Positions 44,605 through 53,053 of a DNA stretch of 64,000 nucleotides are shown here, in pieces. Position numbers and translations under genes: made by a program. The notes below the pieces were generated by a model that worked only from the letters and a program-made list of their open reading frames with translations, had not been told where the DNA came from and searched no databases. Numbering within the stretch: the first letter of the stretch is position 1; the number at the start of each line of letters is the position of its first letter. The stretch comes from Mesorhizobium sp. 1M-11 (GTDB lineage Bacteria; Pseudomonadota; Alphaproteobacteria; Rhizobiales; Rhizobiaceae): contig NZ_LJSD01000017.1 in the NCBI RefSeq assembly GCF_001303895.1, forward strand, positions 123,404 through 187,403, in the 5' to 3' direction.

Positions 44605-44683
44605 GGAACGCTCCCTGCCCTTGGAATGTTCCCATTTTGTTCACATCGCCAATCGGGAAGTCAATAGGGCAGGAAAATAATCC

Positions 44684-45421
44684 TTAACGCATTCTCGGCT
44701 TGCCGCCGGCGAAGAACACCTGACCATGCACCCTTACGCGGTTGGGGATATCGTCGAACGGGACGAGGTCGGGCTCATATGCCTTGTTGTCGGAGATGAT
44801 CTTCAGGTCGCCGTTGTTGAGCACCTGCAGGCGCTTCAACAACAGCCGGTCCACGTCCAGCGAAAAGACAAAGATGCCGCCGCGCTCGACGACGCGCCAC
44901 TCCACATCCTGGACCACCATGATCAGGTCGCCGTCCATGATGGTGGGCTCCATTGAATCACCCATCCCTTCCAGCATCCCGACAACGGCGTTCGGCGGCG
45001 CCCAAGGTGGGAGATTGCGCCGAAGCCAGTCGCGCCCGACAGCGAAATACTCGTCGATGTTCTCCGAGACGACCAAGGCACCGGCGCCGGCCGAGGCGCG
45101 GATATCGTAGCGAGGAACCGTGATCCCGTTCGCCCAATGGGGCGCCGGCAACGAGCGATCCGCCGTTTCCCCACCCACAAACCACGCGACCGGGATACCC
45201 GTCGCTTCCGCAAGAGATTGCACAAACCCGAAGGGGAAGTCGTCGCCTTCTACATAACGTTGGATCTGCTTGACGGACTTCCCGAGTGATTCGACTAGAC
45301 CTTCATTCCCCAGCAGATAGCGAGCCCTGAAATACCCGAACCGAATGCGGTCAGGAACGGACAAATTTGTCCCTTTTGGGAGCTCGCCCCTTTCCGCAAG
45401 CTCCCGAAATTGCTCACGCAT
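44684..45421 (-). CDS. Phage repressor with HTH and S24 peptidase-like domain
   Basis: About 245 aa. The N-terminal HTH is near LVESLGKSVKQIQRYVEGDDFP. The C-terminal LexA/CI-like domain has GDSMEPTIMDGDLIMV with the catalytic-type Ser, and the Lys region LLLKRLQVLNNGDLKIISDN. It should hold lysogeny and may be inactivated by RecA-stimulated self-cleavage. A TTG at 45502 gives 27 more residues but lies inside a palindrome that looks like an operator, so the ATG at 45421 is preferred. Confidence 0.88.
   Translation of the reverse strand: MREQFRELAERGELPKGTNLSVPDRIRFGYFRARYLLGNEGLVESLGKSVKQIQRYVEGDDFPFGFVQSLAEATGIPVAWFVGGETADRSLPAPHWANGITVPRYDIRASAGAGALVVSENIDEYFAVGRDWLRRNLPPWAPPNAVVGMLEGMGDSMEPTIMDGDLIMVVQDVEWRVVERGGIFVFSLDVDRLLLKRLQVLNNGDLKIISDNKAYEPDLVPFDDIPNRVRVHGQVFFAGGKPRMR
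45359..45372. promoter_or_regulatory. Operator-like palindrome, copy inside the repressor gene
   Basis: Perfect 14-base palindrome GGACAAATTTGTCC, identical to 45497-45510. It lies within the 5' part of the repressor reading frame. Confidence 0.65.
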
Positions 45422-45496
45422 TCCGGCCGGCGTTGGGATCCCTGGAGCTTTCGAGCTTTTTCCTCGCCCGATATGGACGGATTTGGCTTGCTGATC

Positions 45497-45510
45497 GGAC
45501 AAATTTGTCC
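45497..45510. promoter_or_regulatory. Operator-like palindrome upstream of the repressor
   Basis: Perfect 14-base palindrome GGACAAATTTGTCC in the divergent region between repressor and ner, 138 bases from an identical copy. The most likely binding site of the phage repressor. Confidence 0.7.
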
Positions 45511-45525
45511 TACTTTCGCTTTGCT

Positions 45526-45539
45526 TCCACGTTCGTGGA
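45526..45539. promoter_or_regulatory. Second palindrome class before ner
   Basis: TCCACG-TT-CGTGGA is a perfect inverted repeat in the repressor-ner control region. Its sequence differs from the repressor-type palindromes, so it could bind Ner or another phage regulator. Confidence 0.4.
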
Positions 45540-45557
45540 CGTTCACCACCGAAAGAA

Positions 45558-45579
45558 GGGAGGCCTGGCAGGGCCTCCC
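45558..45579 (+). other. Leader hairpin before ner
   Basis: GGGAGGCC and GGCCTCCC pair over 8 bases with a 6-base loop, 20 bases before the ner start. No T-run follows. It may tune early transcription or translation. Confidence 0.45.
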
Positions 45580-45598
45580 TTCACCACCGGAGCAGATG

Positions 45599-45889
45599 AT
45601 GGACCCGATCGAACGGGCGAGCAAGATCAAGGACGCCCTCTTCGTCCGCGGCATTACCCTTTCCGATGTCGACCGCCGGTTCGGGCTGACCGATGGCACA
45701 GCCCGTACGACGTTGCGCGAACCGAACTCGCGCGGGGAAGAGGCGCTCGCCGCTGCTCTCGCTTGTGAACCCCATCAGCTGTGGCCCGAGCGCTACGACG
45801 CCAGCGGCCAGCGGCTTTCGCCTCAACCCTCCGCAAACTATCGCCGCCCCCCGACGATGGCGCAACGTAGAAACCGCAGGGCCGCTTAG
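45599..45889 (+). CDS. ner: Ner-like DNA-binding protein
   Basis: 96 aa with the Ner/Nlp pattern: IKDALFVRGITLSDVDRRFGLTDGTARTTLREPNSRGEEALAAALACEPHQLWPERY. In Mu, Ner limits early and repressor transcription at the start of lytic growth. GGAG lies 6 bases before the ATG at 45599 (another ATG at 45596). The last 25 residues are basic and Pro-rich. Confidence 0.9.
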   Translation: MDPIERASKIKDALFVRGITLSDVDRRFGLTDGTARTTLREPNSRGEEALAAALACEPHQLWPERYDASGQRLSPQPSANYRRPPTMAQRRNRRAA

Positions 45890-45891
45890 AC

Positions 45892-46050
45892 ATGCCGCCT
45901 GTCAAATCCTCACGTCCTGGTCACCTCGACGGCAACCCCTTTTTCGTCCGGCTGGAACCTGACCCCCGCTTTCTGCTCGGCTCCGTCCTGGTCGGCATCC
46001 TGATCGCCGGTTTCGTGCTCGTCGGCCTCTCTTTGATGGGGGCTTTCTGA
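45892..46050 (+). CDS. Small phage membrane protein, 52 aa
   Basis: A short frame with ATG at 45892 and stop overlapping the next ATG. It has a hydrophilic first half and one membrane helix in the second half (FLLGSVLVGILIAGFVLVGLSL). No known family. Tight packing between ner and the next gene supports it as real. Confidence 0.6.
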   Translation: MPPVKSSRPGHLDGNPFFVRLEPDPRFLLGSVLVGILIAGFVLVGLSLMGAF

Positions 46051-46376
46051 TGGCCGGCCTGACCCGGAGGCAATCGGAGCTGCTCGCGTTCCTCAAGGCC
46101 TATCAGGCGGCGAACGGCTTCAGCCCCAGCTACGCGGAGATCGCCGCACACCTCGGCCTCAATACCAGGAGCAGCGTCAATCGCATGGTCGATGCGCTGC
46201 AGGCTCGGGGTGCGATCCGCCGCCGCAAGGGACTGAAGCGCAGCCTTGAGATCATCGAGAACGAAGGCGCCGAGCGACTTCTGCGCCGGCTCGTCGATGC
46301 CATCCAGTCCGATGATTGGCGCGCGATGACACGGGCGACGAACGAGGCGACGCGTTTTCTCGGCAGGTCAGCATGA
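46050..46376 (+). CDS. LexA-type winged-HTH phage protein without peptidase domain
   Basis: 108 aa. The N-terminal 65 residues match the LexA DNA-binding domain (LTRRQSELLAFLKAYQAANGFSPSYAEIAAHLGLNTRSSVNRMVDALQARGAIRR). The rest is helical and lacks the LexA autoprotease core. It might bind LexA-like operators or phage sites, with no self-cleavage. Confidence 0.85.
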   Translation: MAGLTRRQSELLAFLKAYQAANGFSPSYAEIAAHLGLNTRSSVNRMVDALQARGAIRRRKGLKRSLEIIENEGAERLLRRLVDAIQSDDWRAMTRATNEATRFLGRSA

Positions 46377-46741
46377 GCAAGCCTGCCGCCGTCTCGCCCT
46401 GGATGACCAGCGACCCGCGTATCAACGCGCAGATCGATGCGGCGTTCAACGCAGTCTGGTCTGCCTTTCCGTATTTCGAGCTTTCCGAGATCCTGTTTCC
46501 GCGACGCGGCAACTGCTTGGCCGGTCTCGCCCGCCAGTGCTTCCTGCACATCCTGGTCAACACCTTCCGCCTGCCGAAAAAGCGCCTCGCCGTCTGGGGC
46601 AACGCCGGCCTGCCGAAGATCAAGAGCGCCTGCCGCTCCATCGAGCGCCGCCGCCAGTCCGATCGTTTCGCCGACTGGTTCGATGCGATCGCGGCCGATG
46701 CCGCACGCCGTTTCTCCAAATCGGAGTATGTCCATGGCTGA
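46373..46741 (+). CDS. Phage protein with DnaA domain IV-like region
   Basis: 122 aa from the ATG overlapping the previous stop (ATGA). Residues 45-105 read LARQCFLHILVNTFRLPKKRLAVW, then KIKSACRSIERRRQSDRF, which follows the spacing of the DnaA origin-binding domain IV (helix-turn-helix plus the HACR-IE basic helix). No AAA domain. A DnaA-box-binding role is possible; similarity is limited to this pattern. Confidence 0.65.
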   Translation: MSKPAAVSPWMTSDPRINAQIDAAFNAVWSAFPYFELSEILFPRRGNCLAGLARQCFLHILVNTFRLPKKRLAVWGNAGLPKIKSACRSIERRRQSDRFADWFDAIAADAARRFSKSEYVHG

Positions 46742-47660
46742 ACTCAAGACCCTTCCGCTCGACAAGGTGCTGGTGCCGGCACGGTTGCGGGACGTGGAGG
46801 AAGACCACGCCTTCATGATCGGCCAGTCGATCACCCGCGTCGGCCTGCTTAACCCGATCACCGTCCGCGCAACGCCCCGCGCCGAACGGCCCTGGACGCT
46901 GGTCGCCGGCGCCCACCGGCTTCGCGGCAGCGAACTGATTGGCCTGAAGGAGATCGACGCCATCGTCGTCAAGGCCGACAAGCTCGACGGCGAGCTCGTC
47001 GAGATCGAGGAGAACATCTACCGCAACGAGCTCTCTGCCCTCGACCGCGCGATCTTCGTGCGCCGGTATCGCGAGCTTTGGGAAGAGAAGCACGGGAAGA
47101 TTGAGCGCGGAAATCCGCAGCTCTCCAATTCCGTCAACTTGACGGAATTGGCCGAGGATAGCGCCCAAGGCCATTTCTTCAAGCGCGTGTCCGAGCGTCT
47201 CGGTCTATCGCGCAGCGCAATCGAGCGGGCGCAGTTCGTGGGCCAGAAGCTCACGCCCGAACTGCGCCGCACGCTTCGCGGGACCCCGATCGCCGACAAC
47301 CAGAGCCGCCTGATCAAGCTGGCCGGCATGGAACCGGAGCGGCAGAAGAAGATCGCCATCGCCTTCGCCGAACAGCCCGACCTCGACCGGGCGCTTGATC
47401 TCACGGATCCCCACGCCAAGGCGAAGGCCAGTCAGACCGCCCAGGATGAGTTACTGGCGCGGCTGAAGTCCACCTGGGCAAGGACCGACGAAAAGACCCG
47501 AGCCGCCTTTCTCCAGTTCGTGGCCGCCGCCAAGAAGCCCAGGGACAAGTTGCCGACCCTCACCGAACTCCTCAAAGCCACCGCCGACGACGCCGGGGCA
47601 TCAGAGCCGGACCCGCGCCAGGTGACGATCTTCGACCTGCAGGGCGGTGACCGGCCATGA
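46734..47660 (+). CDS. ParB-like nuclease-domain phage protein
   Basis: 308 aa. The N-terminal ParB/Srx-like domain has LPLDKVLVPARLRDVEEDH, then VGLLNPITVR and LVAGAHRLRGSELIGLKEIDAIVV; an HTH-containing middle domain follows (SERLGLSRSAIERAQFVG). GGAG lies 7 bases before the ATG at 46734. Such proteins are common in early regions of Mu-like phages of alphaproteobacteria; the exact role is not known. Confidence 0.88.
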   Translation: MAELKTLPLDKVLVPARLRDVEEDHAFMIGQSITRVGLLNPITVRATPRAERPWTLVAGAHRLRGSELIGLKEIDAIVVKADKLDGELVEIEENIYRNELSALDRAIFVRRYRELWEEKHGKIERGNPQLSNSVNLTELAEDSAQGHFFKRVSERLGLSRSAIERAQFVGQKLTPELRRTLRGTPIADNQSRLIKLAGMEPERQKKIAIAFAEQPDLDRALDLTDPHAKAKASQTAQDELLARLKSTWARTDEKTRAAFLQFVAAAKKPRDKLPTLTELLKATADDAGASEPDPRQVTIFDLQGGDRP

Positions 47661-47896
47661 CGAACCGCACGTGTCCGACCCTGCACTGCACCGAACCGGT
47701 CCCGGCCGGTCCGCACGCCGTGTTCTGCGCCGAGTGCCATTTCCGGCTCCCGTACCGCACGACCAGCGAGATCTTCGCGCTGCAGATCGCCTGCGCCCGT
47801 ACCGACGATGCCGACCAGAAGGCGTATCTGCGCGAACAGATCGATGCGCATGTCCGCATAGCGGCCCGCAGCCTGGAGGCGCCGGATGCCGCGTAA
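47657..47896 (+). CDS. Cys-rich small phage protein, 79 aa
   Basis: Four cysteines (TCPTLHCTEP and FCAECHF) suggest a zinc ribbon in the first 30 residues; the rest is helical. The ATG overlaps the ParB-like stop. Not otherwise recognised. Confidence 0.7.
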   Translation: MTNRTCPTLHCTEPVPAGPHAVFCAECHFRLPYRTTSEIFALQIACARTDDADQKAYLREQIDAHVRIAARSLEAPDAA

Positions 47897-48356
47897 GCCG
47901 AGCAACCCAGCCCAGGGCGATCTGTTCTATGCGCCGGTCTATCCCAGCCGCGTCGCCGATCAGTCGGTTGACGTGACCGGCTTTCGAGGCCGGCTCAAGC
48001 GTGCCATGAGCCGGGCGCTGAAGGAATGTCCGCACGGCCGCGCCGAGATCGCCATGCGCATGGCAGTGGCGCTCGGCCAGGACAGCTTTTCGCTCGCCAC
48101 GCTGAACGCCTATACCGCCGAGAGCGACAGCAGCCATGATATCAGCCTCGTACGCTTCAAGGCATTCGTGCGCGCCACCGGCGCGACCTGGCTGTGGGAC
48201 CTGGTCGTCTCCGACGACGGCCTCACCATGCTGGTCGGCGACGAAGCCCGCCTCGCCGAGATCGCCCGCGTCCAGCAGGAAAAGGCCGCTCTCGACGAAC
48301 GTCTGCGCGAACTCAAGTCGACGCCCGTGCGCGTCATCCGGAGGGATCGCGGATGA
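47886..48356 (+). CDS. Phage early protein, 156 aa, unrecognised
   Basis: Soluble protein with a possible HTH-like part near residues 50-90 (AEIAMRMAVALGQDSFSLATLNAYTAES) and a coiled coil at the C-terminus (LAEIARVQQEKAALDERLRELKS). It overlaps both neighbours and sits directly before transposase A, a position often held by a small DNA-binding protein. Function unknown. Confidence 0.7.
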   Translation: MPRKPSNPAQGDLFYAPVYPSRVADQSVDVTGFRGRLKRAMSRALKECPHGRAEIAMRMAVALGQDSFSLATLNAYTAESDSSHDISLVRFKAFVRATGATWLWDLVVSDDGLTMLVGDEARLAEIARVQQEKAALDERLRELKSTPVRVIRRDRG

Positions 48357-50329
48357 CCCGGAGGGAATGGTTTTCACCGGCGGAGATCGTGGCGGTCCGC
48401 TCACCGGACCTGCCCGGTTCGGTGCGGAACCTCAATGCGCTCGCGGACGCCAGGAACTGGCGGGCGGACCCCGCGAGGGCGCGGCGAGCCGGCGGCCGGG
48501 GCGGCGGATGGGAATATCATCTATCGCTCCTGCCGCCCGGCGCGCAGGCTCGCCTGCTCCTGCAGCATGGTCCTGCCGTCCCCGAGGTCGAGGAACCCGG
48601 CATTGAGGACGGCTCGAAGGAAGCATGGGCGCGCTTCGACGCGCTGTCCGACAAACAGAAGGCCGAATGCCGCCGCCGGCTTGAATGCCTGGACCGCGTC
48701 GAGCAGCTCGCTGGCGAAGGCATCGGCGCCACAGCCGCCGTCGTTCAGGCCGCCTCCTGCAGCGGCGTATCGGCAGCATCGGTCTACAACTGGCAGAAGC
48801 TGGTGCGGGGCGTTCCGCGCGCCGACTGGCTGCCCGCCCTGGCAGCGGACTACAAGCCGACGTCCACCTTCTCTGACTGCCACGAGAAAATGTGGGAGAT
48901 GGTCACCTCGGACTGGCTGCGGCCGGAACAGCCATCCTTCTCCTCCTGCTATCGCCGCGCCCAGAAAGCGGCCTCCCGCAACGGCTGGCTTCCGATCCCG
49001 TCTGAACGCGCTCTTCGCAGACGCATCGAGGCAGAGATCCCGGCGGCTGTCATCACGCTCGCCCGCAAGGGCCGGGAGAAGGCCAAGCGGCTCTATCCGG
49101 CACAGAAGCGCGTCCGCACCCATTTCCACGCCATGCAGGCCGTCAACATGGACGGCCACAAGCTCGACGTGTTCGTGCGCCTGCACGACGGCCGCATCAT
49201 CCGCGTCCAGCTGATCGGTATCCAGGATCTCTATTCAGGCACGGTGCTGGCATGGCGGATCTCCGAGACGGAAAACAAGGAGACCGTGCGCCTGGTCATC
49301 GGCGATCTCGTCGAGCGCCACGGTATCCCCGAGAAGATGTGGCTCGACAACGGCCGGGCCTTCGCCTCGAAGTGGATCACGGGGCGGATGCGGACCCGTT
49401 ACCGTTTCACCATCCGCGACGAAGATCCACAGGGCATCCTGCTCTCGCTCGGCATCGAGCCGAAATGGACAACGCCATACGCCGGCCAGTCCAAGCCGAT
49501 CGAGCGCGCCTGGCGCGACCTCGCCGACCAGATATCCAAGCATCCTTTTTGCGCCGGCGCCTATACCGGCAACAGCCCAGACGCCAAGCCGGAGAACTAC
49601 GGCAACGCGGCCATCCCGATCGACGAGTTTCGCGCCCATGTCGCCCGCGAGATCGCCGAGCACAACGCGCGCCCCGGCCGCAAGGCGGCTGCCTGCCGCG
49701 GCCGCTCCTTCGACGAGACGTTTCGCGAGAGCATGGCCGATCCCGCCACCGTGGTGACATGGCCGACGGAAGCACAGCGTTCGCTCTGGCTGCTCGCGGC
49801 CGAGCAGATCACCGCCCAGAAAGGCACCGGCGAGATCCACTTCTTCGAGAACCGTTACTGGTCGGTCGAGATGAACGCCCATGCAGGCCAGAAGGTCACT
49901 GTGCGGTTCGATCCCGACCGCCTGCAGGAAGACGTCAAGGTCTACACGCTCGACGATCGCCTGATCTGCACCGCGCCCTGCATCGCCGCCACTGGCTTCG
50001 ACGACATGGACGCGGCGCGCACTCACGCCCGCGACCGCAGCGCCTATCAGCGAACGCTGCGGGAGCAGGCCCGCCTGCACCAGAAGCTGTCAGCGGCCGA
50101 GCTGGCCCGTCTGTATGGCAGCGAGGAACCGGCGCCGGCGGCCGAACCGACCAGGCCGGCAGTCAAGCGGCTGGCCGTCGGAAACGGCGGTGCGGTGCCG
50201 GCGGCAGCGCAGGCAGACCAGCCGGAAGACATCGAGGACAGCTTCGCCGCCGGCCTCGCCTTGCTGCGCACCCAGCGCCAGAGCGAAGCCGACATCATCC
50301 CATTCACGCCGCGCCGGGAGGACGGCTGA
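48353..50329 (+). CDS. A: Mu-type DDE transposase A
   Basis: 658 aa. The N-terminus has a winged-helix DNA-binding region (REWFSPAEIVAVRSPDLPGSVRNLNALADARNW), then the repeat-binding domain, then the RNase H-like catalytic core with Asp 267 (NMDGHKLD), Asp 332 (WLDNGRAF) and Glu 384 (KPIERAWRD); spacing fits MuA. The C-terminal 120 residues include a basic/Ala-rich tail that in MuA contacts MuB and ClpX. Catalyses strand transfer during integration and replicative transposition. The ATG overlaps the previous stop. Confidence 0.95.
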   Translation: MTRREWFSPAEIVAVRSPDLPGSVRNLNALADARNWRADPARARRAGGRGGGWEYHLSLLPPGAQARLLLQHGPAVPEVEEPGIEDGSKEAWARFDALSDKQKAECRRRLECLDRVEQLAGEGIGATAAVVQAASCSGVSAASVYNWQKLVRGVPRADWLPALAADYKPTSTFSDCHEKMWEMVTSDWLRPEQPSFSSCYRRAQKAASRNGWLPIPSERALRRRIEAEIPAAVITLARKGREKAKRLYPAQKRVRTHFHAMQAVNMDGHKLDVFVRLHDGRIIRVQLIGIQDLYSGTVLAWRISETENKETVRLVIGDLVERHGIPEKMWLDNGRAFASKWITGRMRTRYRFTIRDEDPQGILLSLGIEPKWTTPYAGQSKPIERAWRDLADQISKHPFCAGAYTGNSPDAKPENYGNAAIPIDEFRAHVAREIAEHNARPGRKAAACRGRSFDETFRESMADPATVVTWPTEAQRSLWLLAAEQITAQKGTGEIHFFENRYWSVEMNAHAGQKVTVRFDPDRLQEDVKVYTLDDRLICTAPCIAATGFDDMDAARTHARDRSAYQRTLREQARLHQKLSAAELARLYGSEEPAPAAEPTRPAVKRLAVGNGGAVPAAAQADQPEDIEDSFAAGLALLRTQRQSEADIIPFTPRREDG

Positions 50330-50338
50330 AAAAGAAAA

Positions 50339-50377
50339 GGCCGGGATGAACCCGGCCGGAAACGGCCCAAACGGGCC
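50339..50377 (+). other. Two GC hairpins between transposase A and B genes
   Basis: GGCCGGG-ATGAA-CCCGGCC (50339-50357) and GGCCC-AAAC-GGGCC (50364-50377) lie in the 70-base gap between A and B. No T-runs, so they may set mRNA stability or the A to B ratio. Confidence 0.55.
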
Positions 50378-50399
50378 AATTGCACGAGGAAGCCTATAC

Positions 50400-51416
50400 A
50401 TGAACATCGAAGCAAATTCAATCTGGCAACCACCGGCCCAGGAGCCGGATATCGCCAGCGATCGCCCCGGCCGTTCGGATGCCGACCTTGCCGCCTGGCG
50501 CGACCTCACCGCCCGCGTCATGGATATCGCCCGGCGCAACGGCTGGTCGAAGGCGGAGGCGGCCCGGCGCATCGACATGCCGGACGGCACGTTCAGCCAG
50601 TGGTACGGCGGCAACTACACCGGCCGGCTCGACACCCAGAACCTCAAGGTGGCCCGCTGGCTCGAAAGCACCGAGAGCGCCGCGGCGCTCGCCCAGGCGC
50701 TACCCGACGCCCCCACCTTCGTGAACACGCGCACCGCCCAGGAAATCTTCCGGACCCTCGAGCTGGCGCAGATGTCGCCCGACATGGTCATCATCACCCT
50801 GGCGGCTGGCATGGGCAAAACCCATACGACCCGCCACTACTGCGCGACCAGGCCGCACGCTTTTCGCGTCACCATGCGCCCGCAGACGAAGACCTGTCAC
50901 GCCATGCTGGTCGAGATTGCACGGTGCCTCGCCGTCATCGAGACCAACCCGGCCAAGCTCGACAGCGCGATCGGCGCCCGCCTGCAGCGCAACGGCCGCC
51001 AGACGCTGCTGATCATCGATGAGGCGCAGAACATCGAAGACCGCGCCGTCGACCAGCTCCGCTACTTCCTCGACGAGTATGGCTGCGGCATCGCGTTAAC
51101 CGGCAACACCAGCGTCTACGGCCGCTTCAAGGATCGCCAGGGCGGGCCTGACTATGCGCAGATCAAGACCCGCACCGGCAAGCGGCTTAACCGCCACCAA
51201 CCGTATCCGGAAGACATCACCGCGCTGATCGACGCCTGGGAAATCCACGACGCCGAGCAGCGTAAGCTGCTCACCGGGATCGGCCGCAAGCCCGGTCACC
51301 TTCGTCAGATCGACAAGACGCTGCGCCTCGCCTTCCTACTGGCGGCGGGCGAGCGCGCACCCCTGTCGGTGAAGCACATCGCCGCGGCCTACCAGAACCG
51401 CGAGTGGGAGGACTGA
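50400..51416 (+). CDS. B: Mu-type transposition ATPase B
   Basis: 338 aa. An N-terminal HTH (WSKAEAARRIDMPDGTFSQWYGG) is followed by an AAA+ ATPase with Walker A AAGMGKTHTT (Lys 140) and Walker B LLIIDEAQ. MuB binds target DNA and activates the transposase. GAGGA lies 9 bases before the ATG; an upstream in-frame ATG at 50346 lies in a hairpin. Confidence 0.93.
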   Translation: MNIEANSIWQPPAQEPDIASDRPGRSDADLAAWRDLTARVMDIARRNGWSKAEAARRIDMPDGTFSQWYGGNYTGRLDTQNLKVARWLESTESAAALAQALPDAPTFVNTRTAQEIFRTLELAQMSPDMVIITLAAGMGKTHTTRHYCATRPHAFRVTMRPQTKTCHAMLVEIARCLAVIETNPAKLDSAIGARLQRNGRQTLLIIDEAQNIEDRAVDQLRYFLDEYGCGIALTGNTSVYGRFKDRQGGPDYAQIKTRTGKRLNRHQPYPEDITALIDAWEIHDAEQRKLLTGIGRKPGHLRQIDKTLRLAFLLAAGERAPLSVKHIAAAYQNREWED

Positions 51417-51418
51417 CC

Positions 51419-51730
51419 ATGGCCAAGATGTCCCTGGAGCTTTCTGACGGCCTGCAGCAGCTCAAGCGGCTGTTCGTCGACTACCAGCACGAGCCGCGGG
51501 TCCTCGAACCGGACGACGCCCGCATCATCCAGCAGTGCATCGAGCTCTGCTATGCCCGCGCCCGCGAACTCGAAAACGAGGTAAGCGCCAAGCGCTGGAA
51601 TGACGAAGCGCGCCGCGACCGTCTCGTCGAAATGGATCGCATCCTCTCCGAAATCCAGCGGCCGGGCACCAACGTCATGCTGTTCCCCGTCGTGGAGCGG
51701 CCGATCTTCGAGGGGTCGAGCAGGCTATGA
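51419..51730 (+). CDS. Small phage protein, 103 aa, unrecognised
   Basis: Soluble, helical and charged (LQQLKRLFVDYQHEPRVLEPDDARIIQQCIELCYARAREL). GGAGG lies 8 bases before the ATG at 51419. Part of the early run after B. No known domain. Confidence 0.7.
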   Translation: MAKMSLELSDGLQQLKRLFVDYQHEPRVLEPDDARIIQQCIELCYARARELENEVSAKRWNDEARRDRLVEMDRILSEIQRPGTNVMLFPVVERPIFEGSSRL

Positions 51731-52026
51731 GCGAAGCACTTCGCGCGGCCGCCGCGGCCGTAATCATCCCCGACGTCGCAGGCCGTATCGCCGCCAGTCC
51801 CGAACGGCAGGCATCGCGCGCTACGCCTGCCGAGGTGCTGGCGCTGGCCTGGGCTGCCGAGGGCCTCACGGCCGTCGTCATCGAGGCGCAGCTTCTAGTG
51901 CGTGCACTGGAGCTGCCGATCACCGGCGGCGACGCCAACGACGCGGCGCGCGACCACGCCATCCAGACCCAGATGGGCATCCTCAACAACCAGTTCGCCG
52001 CCCTGTTCGGCGAGAAAGGAGCCTGA
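51727..52026 (+). CDS. Small Ala-rich phage protein, 99 aa
   Basis: The ATG overlaps the previous stop. Helical and Ala-rich throughout (PAEVLALAWAAEGLTAVVIEAQLLVRALELPI). No domain recognised. Confidence 0.65.
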   Translation: MSEALRAAAAAVIIPDVAGRIAASPERQASRATPAEVLALAWAAEGLTAVVIEAQLLVRALELPITGGDANDAARDHAIQTQMGILNNQFAALFGEKGA

Positions 52027-52031
52027 AACAC

Positions 52032-52685
52032 ATGGAAACCGCAACCGAAGCCGCCACAACGGACGGCGTCACCATCGTGGCCGGCCAGCCCTGCATGAGG
52101 GACGCCAAGGGCCGCTGGACGCCGCTCGAGCTCATCAAGCCCCAGCACAAGCTGGAAGACGAGACGGTGCGCAAGATCATGGGCCATGCCAGGGCGCTCT
52201 CCGCCCAGGTCGGCCGGTTCCGCGGCCACACCGCCACCGATCTCGGCGAGTTCGACGCCATCCTCGACCAGGAATATGGCGGTCGGCCGCGCGGCGCCGT
52301 CAAGGGCAACCGCACCTACCAGACCATCGACGGGCTGATGAAGGTGCAGGTCCAGGTCGCCGACCTGATCGACTTCGGCCCCGAGCTGCAGATCGCCAAG
52401 GAACTGATCGACGAGTGCCTGAACGAATGGGCCGTCGACGCCATGCCCGAGATCCGCGCCGTTGTAACCCGCGCCTTCAACACCGACCGGCCGGGCCAGA
52501 TCAACCGGGCGGACGTGTTCATGCTGTTGCGCCTCGACAGCCAGGACGCGCGCTGGAAGCGCGCCCAGGACGCTATCCGCGACGCCATGCGCGTCGTCGG
52601 CTCGAAAGAGTACCTGCGCTTCTACGAGCGCGATCGCCCGGACGCGCGCTGGCGCGCCGTCACCATCGATCTCGCCAAGGCCTGA
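52032..52685 (+). CDS. DUF3164-family phage protein
   Basis: 217 aa with the pattern of DUF3164, a family found in Mu-like early regions: an N-terminal GRWTPLELIKPQHKLEDETVRKIM, the central YGGRPRGAVKGNRTYQTIDGLMKVQVQVADLIDFGPELQIAKELIDECLNEW, and the C-terminal RAVTIDLAKA. Molecular role not known. AAGGAG lies upstream of the ATG at 52032. Confidence 0.86.
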   Translation: METATEAATTDGVTIVAGQPCMRDAKGRWTPLELIKPQHKLEDETVRKIMGHARALSAQVGRFRGHTATDLGEFDAILDQEYGGRPRGAVKGNRTYQTIDGLMKVQVQVADLIDFGPELQIAKELIDECLNEWAVDAMPEIRAVVTRAFNTDRPGQINRADVFMLLRLDSQDARWKRAQDAIRDAMRVVGSKEYLRFYERDRPDARWRAVTIDLAKA

Positions 52686-52696
52686 AGGAGGACGTC

Positions 52697-53053
52697 ATGG
52701 ACAATACGCTGGAAAAGAACCTCGCCGCGGCGCTGGAGGAAGACATGGCCGCCTACGACGCCGGCAAGCCCGCACCGGCGCCCACCGTCGCAGGACTCTA
52801 CGTCTCGGCCGACGAACACTTCAGGGCGCTTGCCTGGAACAAGGCCGGCCTCGCGGCGCTGAAGGACCGCTGCGCTCGCGACGTCGCCGAGCTGCTGGAA
52901 GATCGTCGCCTCGAAGAGCAGAGGCATCTTGAGCGCCTCGCCAAGATCGATGCGGAGATCGCGGTCATGCACGACTACGAACGCAAGGAGAGCGAGATGT
53001 GGGAGCGCTACATCGCCGCCTCCCGCAGCGCCGCCATGGAGCTGCTGGCATGA
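52697..53053 (+). CDS. Helical phage protein, 118 aa
   Basis: Strong AAGGAGG before the ATG. Residues 55-105 form a charged coiled coil (ELLEDRRLEEQRHLERLAKIDAEIAVMHDYERKESEMWERY). No recognised domain. Confidence 0.7.
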   Translation: MDNTLEKNLAAALEEDMAAYDAGKPAPAPTVAGLYVSADEHFRALAWNKAGLAALKDRCARDVAELLEDRRLEEQRHLERLAKIDAEIAVMHDYERKESEMWERYIAASRSAAMELLA

